Below are positions 61,201-64,000 of a stretch of 64,000 nucleotides of DNA, piece after piece (the stretch's first letter is position 1; every line of letters starts with the position of its first letter). The notes beneath the pieces were generated by a model. That model did not search any database and had not been told where the DNA came from. It was given only the letters and a program-made list of their open reading frames with translations. The position numbers and the translations under genes are program-made. This DNA is from Neckera pumila (lineage: Eukaryota > Streptophyta > Bryopsida > Hypnales > Neckeraceae): NCBI GenBank assembly GCA_963969595.1, contig OZ018409.1:40561282-40625281 (forward strand), written 5' to 3'.

Positions 61201-61769
61201 TACAAATTCGTCATAAGAGAGGAACGAGGTAAGAGGCAATAAATAAAGTGAAAGCAGTGATGTAAATCCTAAACGAAAAAATGTGGAAGGGAGGGGAAGG
61301 GAAGGGAGGAGTACCTTGGGATTTGAAACCCGGCCTGTCGATGGGAGTAATGGAGAGATGTCGAGGACGAGAAGGGGAAGTGTGCTGGTGAAGCCAGTCG
61401 GAAAACTGAAAAGAAAAGAATGAGGCTAGCGACCGTAGAGAACACGAGCGATTTAGGGTTTAGCAGAAGAAAGAACAAGAGAAGAGAAAGAGTAAGGAAG
61501 CATACCTGAATGGAGGCCACAGAGGGAGGGGAAAGTGGAGAAGCGGAAGGGAAGCGACCGAGCAGGGACCAGCGGGCAGACGACAAGGAAGCGACATTTT
61601 TGTGACGGAGACGTGGGGCAAGCCACGCGAGGGCAGTGGCGGAGCGGTGAGAGTACAGGCGTGGTGAAGCACAAGCAACAGCTGCACGGGGGAGCGTGAG
61701 GAGGCACAGGAAACTAACAAGCAATGCCAGGAAGACGCTGCGGCCGCGGGGCAAGGCCGACGACTCCAT
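58209..61769 (-). CDS. SET-like module 1 (LSMT-like, catalytic residues lost)
   Basis: Ten exons, minus strand: 61769-61506, 61405-61315, 61192-61122, 60802-60699, 60494-60410, 60274-60151, 59878-59768, 59615-59496, 59189-59140 and 58979-58269, the last reading through to a stop at 58209 if unspliced (596 aa). Exon 1 has a signal-peptide-like core (VFLALLVSFLCLLTLPRAAVA), which could also be part of a plastid presequence. Exons 2-9 parallel module 2 in order and phase; two exons are the same length (85 and 124 nt). Where module 2 has SRAF, DMINHHYH and FLYYGF, this module has SSAC, VTTSFEQNS and LFIFRG, so AdoMet-binding and catalytic SET residues are missing. The exon-4 donor is GC (gaaag|gcatgc). 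The last exon resembles the LSMT substrate-binding domain (QYRLSRKNVLQRSISQL). The donor cag|gtaatc at 58269 permits phase-0 splicing into module 2. Confidence 0.78.
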
Positions 61770-62979
61770 GGAGTCGATGATGGAAGGCTGATTAGGTTAG
61801 AGTGCTAGGATCCCCTTGGTGCCCGTGCCTGTGCCCTTGCAACACTCCCTCCGCGGGATCAGTTCAGTTTGCAACGAGGATGCCCGTTGTCCCAATGCAT
61901 CGCTATTTCCATCGCCATCACCGCTTCAATGCCAGATCCACGACCTGCAGATAAAGGGAAAGCAATAGGCCTCGTGAGCAAATCTACTCTTGAAATGTCG
62001 ACAGAATTTTCCACAAAGAAAGTGAACGCTTGACCTGACAATCTCTCACATCCACTGGCATAGACGTGACTGATACCTTTCTTCAATTTACTTCCAACAG
62101 ATGATGATTCAGTAGCCCTATGGAAGGTGTGATCATGACAAAGCAACTGCACGTGCACAGACCATTTAGTGACGCATGCCAAGCAATCTACACACATAAC
62201 ACTGCAATGCGCATCACCTACCTGTGAATCATTGTTGGTTCATCGGTTTGTTGGTAGCACAAGAGCATGACCCAAACATGGCCGCCGCAACCAAGCGCAG
62301 TCGAAAGGATTCACGTACAACCATACCATATCAGATGAATTCCTTCATCCTCAAAAGCCAATCACGTCAATGCGCACATCTTGAGCGTCAATCGAAACAA
62401 GCAGTACTCGATCCGCAGGAATCCAGCTTGTGCAGAATCAGTCTTTCAAAGGTGCATAAATAATCAAAGCCCCGCATCTTGACAGACAGCATTGTCTGCT
62501 TCAACAAGTCTGGGAATCAGCTGCATTAGACACATGAATCTTTGATTCAGCATATGTGCATTCATCGAAACAAGTGAACATGAGCTCCAAAAACATTACA
62601 ATCCCTTCTGAATTAGCTCTGTCCGTAATAAAGGAGGGGGAGATCACGGTGAGCTCTTCTAGAGTACCAGACTACCAGTGGCTACAAATTTCTCTCAGAG
62701 CATCAAGAAATGGAGAAGAAGGGTGGAGTACTAGCCAGGTAAGGATTCCGTCAAAGCCTAGGAAATTGAAACCCTAGCTGAGTGGAAAGGAAAATTGTAG
62801 GTTCGGAGTAATCGAATTGCGTACCTCGATGGATGCGCATGCGAACGGAGACAAATCGACTGACAATCTGTTCTTGAAATTCGCGAAGGACAAGACGCAG
62901 TCGAAGAGGAAGTCCGAGATCTGGGAACATTGCACAACAGGAAGAGACGATCAAACAGAACACGGATGAGGGGAAGGTA
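61770..62979. other. Upstream region of the SET gene; possible unidentified exons
   Basis: Protein-like stretches occur on the minus strand (for example RVLLVSIDAQDVRIDVIGF near 62410, WLVLHPSSPFLDALREIC near 62700, and a frame ending at 61859) with possible splice sites, and small open frames also exist on the plus strand. I could not join them into a consistent gene or recognise a family. It may be a degraded gene or a gene whose introns I failed to place. Confidence 0.25.
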
Positions 62980-63418
62980 AGGTAGACCAGCCCTGAAATT
63001 CTTTTAATTTATTTTCTCATATAAAGACAAGTGCAACATGGCAAGAGCAATTGAACTTATATTTTTTTAACAAAATATGAATTTGTTATGAATTTTTGAA
63101 GTGTGTTGCCCATATTGACCCAAAAGAGTCTATAAACTACCCCAAAATCCATAAAAATGTGTATCTATAGTGGTCATCTTATACACCTAAAGTTGTTGCA
63201 ATATTTTCTAACATGGTCACATTATGAAAGACTAAAAAAGTCACTTCCTGCAATGAATTTACACTCAAAAGGTGGAAGTTCCTATTGTAGTCACTAATTA
63301 CTCCATTACCATCACCTAAGACATTAATTGCAACTCAAATCTCATTTATTGGAAAAAAATGTAATGACATTTCCTAGGCGTGCGAAATAGGTCTTTTGTC
63401 CATAATGGGTGGTCTACT
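62980..63418. mobile_element. TA-flanked MITE, copy D (439 bp)
   Basis: Left AGGTAGACCAGCCC and right reverse complement AGTAGACCACCCA are imperfect inverted ends of the same type as copies A-C, flanked by TA (62978-62979 and 63419-63420). Non-coding AT-rich interior. Confidence 0.55.
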
Positions 63419-63420
63419 TA

Positions 63421-64000
63421 AGTTATAGCATCCCCAATTCAATCGGAAACCACCACGCCAACACCATAATACGAGTCATGGAGCAACTTCAAAAAGCACT
63501 TTCCAATGCAAACAGTACCAGTATTGGTCTCTCTTTATTTCCAGGCCCGCCATTCTCCTTTCCAAACCTAGGTAAGTTGGGAAAATATGAAGAGTCCGTA
63601 GCTTGATTCACAATAGGAAGATTTATAATTATCACACCTTTTCAAGCATTGTTATTGGTGCCAATAAATCGGACCTTCCAATTCTTGAATGAAATGTCTT
63701 TTTTTAATGTAGAGCCTTTTTTTCTCTTTTTTTAATAATGCAAAAAAGTAATTCACCCCATTCTAGTTATTGATTTGGGCTTTGCAAGAAAGCGTTGACG
63801 ATCACCATGCACAACAAAAAAATGTTCATTATTTTGAGGTTTGGATCGTAGGCATTGTATTGGATCAAATTCTTGTTAAAAGTCACCGGAATAGAATGAG
63901 GTCCACAACCCTCTACTTGAAATTCCGGTATTGTTATTGTTTCCACCCATAAATTGGGGATGCTCTTACACCCCTCATCTTTTGTCCCCCTCCCCCTTCT
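63421..64000. other. AT-rich intergenic DNA to window end
   Basis: Nothing recognised; short open frames only. Confidence 0.5.

Noticed and set aside
61453..61720. Extra minus-strand open frames over the SET first exon
   Set aside because: Shifted frames of the GC-rich first exon; only the frame from 61769 continues in phase into the following exons.

Overview
The window is nuclear DNA of a land plant. Every confident gene has canonical plant introns (GT..AG, two clear GC..AG) and a plant family: an organellar P-class PPR protein, a secreted PMEI-pectinesterase, a J-domain protein, a plastid aldo-keto reductase, the mitochondrial glycine-cleavage H protein, an LRB/POB1-type BTB protein and Rubisco-LSMT-like SET proteins. 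The species cannot be fixed from the sequence. The AT-rich, transposon-filled intergenic DNA and proteins that look diverged from flowering-plant homologues would fit a seedless plant such as a lycophyte or bryophyte, but that is inference.

Layout. 1-9300: AT-rich, decayed DNA with a Helitron helicase relic (about 377-930) and a broken, internally duplicated unidentified coding relic (about 1827-3888). 9300-13592 (+): PPR gene with a long 5' leader and telomere-like motif. 16539-19165 (+): PMEI-pectinesterase, 4 exons. 21396-23997 (-): J-domain protein, 6 exons. 26388-32334 (-): aldo-keto reductase, 14 exons including two micro-exons. 32670-43670: a transposon field with a 2.1 kb non-autonomous CACTA element (TSD ATA), two relatives of a roughly 930 bp TTAA-flanked element, TA-flanked MITEs and a long palindrome that one MITE has invaded. 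44247-45711 (+): glycine-cleavage H protein. 47740-51188 (+): BTB/BACK gene with a tandem triplication in its leader. 53805-54002: pogo/Emigrant-like MITE. 54388-61769 (-): two SET/LSMT-like modules with matching exon architecture, either tandem genes or one fused gene. 62980-63418: another TA-flanked MITE.

Neighbouring genes have unrelated functions (organelle RNA handling, cell wall, chaperone, plastid redox, photorespiration, ubiquitin ligase, methylation), as expected in a plant chromosome; there is no operon logic. The most unusual items are the SET pair (the 5' module has lost the catalytic SET residues and carries a signal-like N-terminus, and splice phases allow one 1074-residue protein), the GC-AG introns, the probable upstream PPR start exon, and the piggyBac-like TTAA elements. 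Exon boundaries were placed by hand from splice sites, reading-frame phase and family conservation; total coding lengths were checked for divisibility by three.
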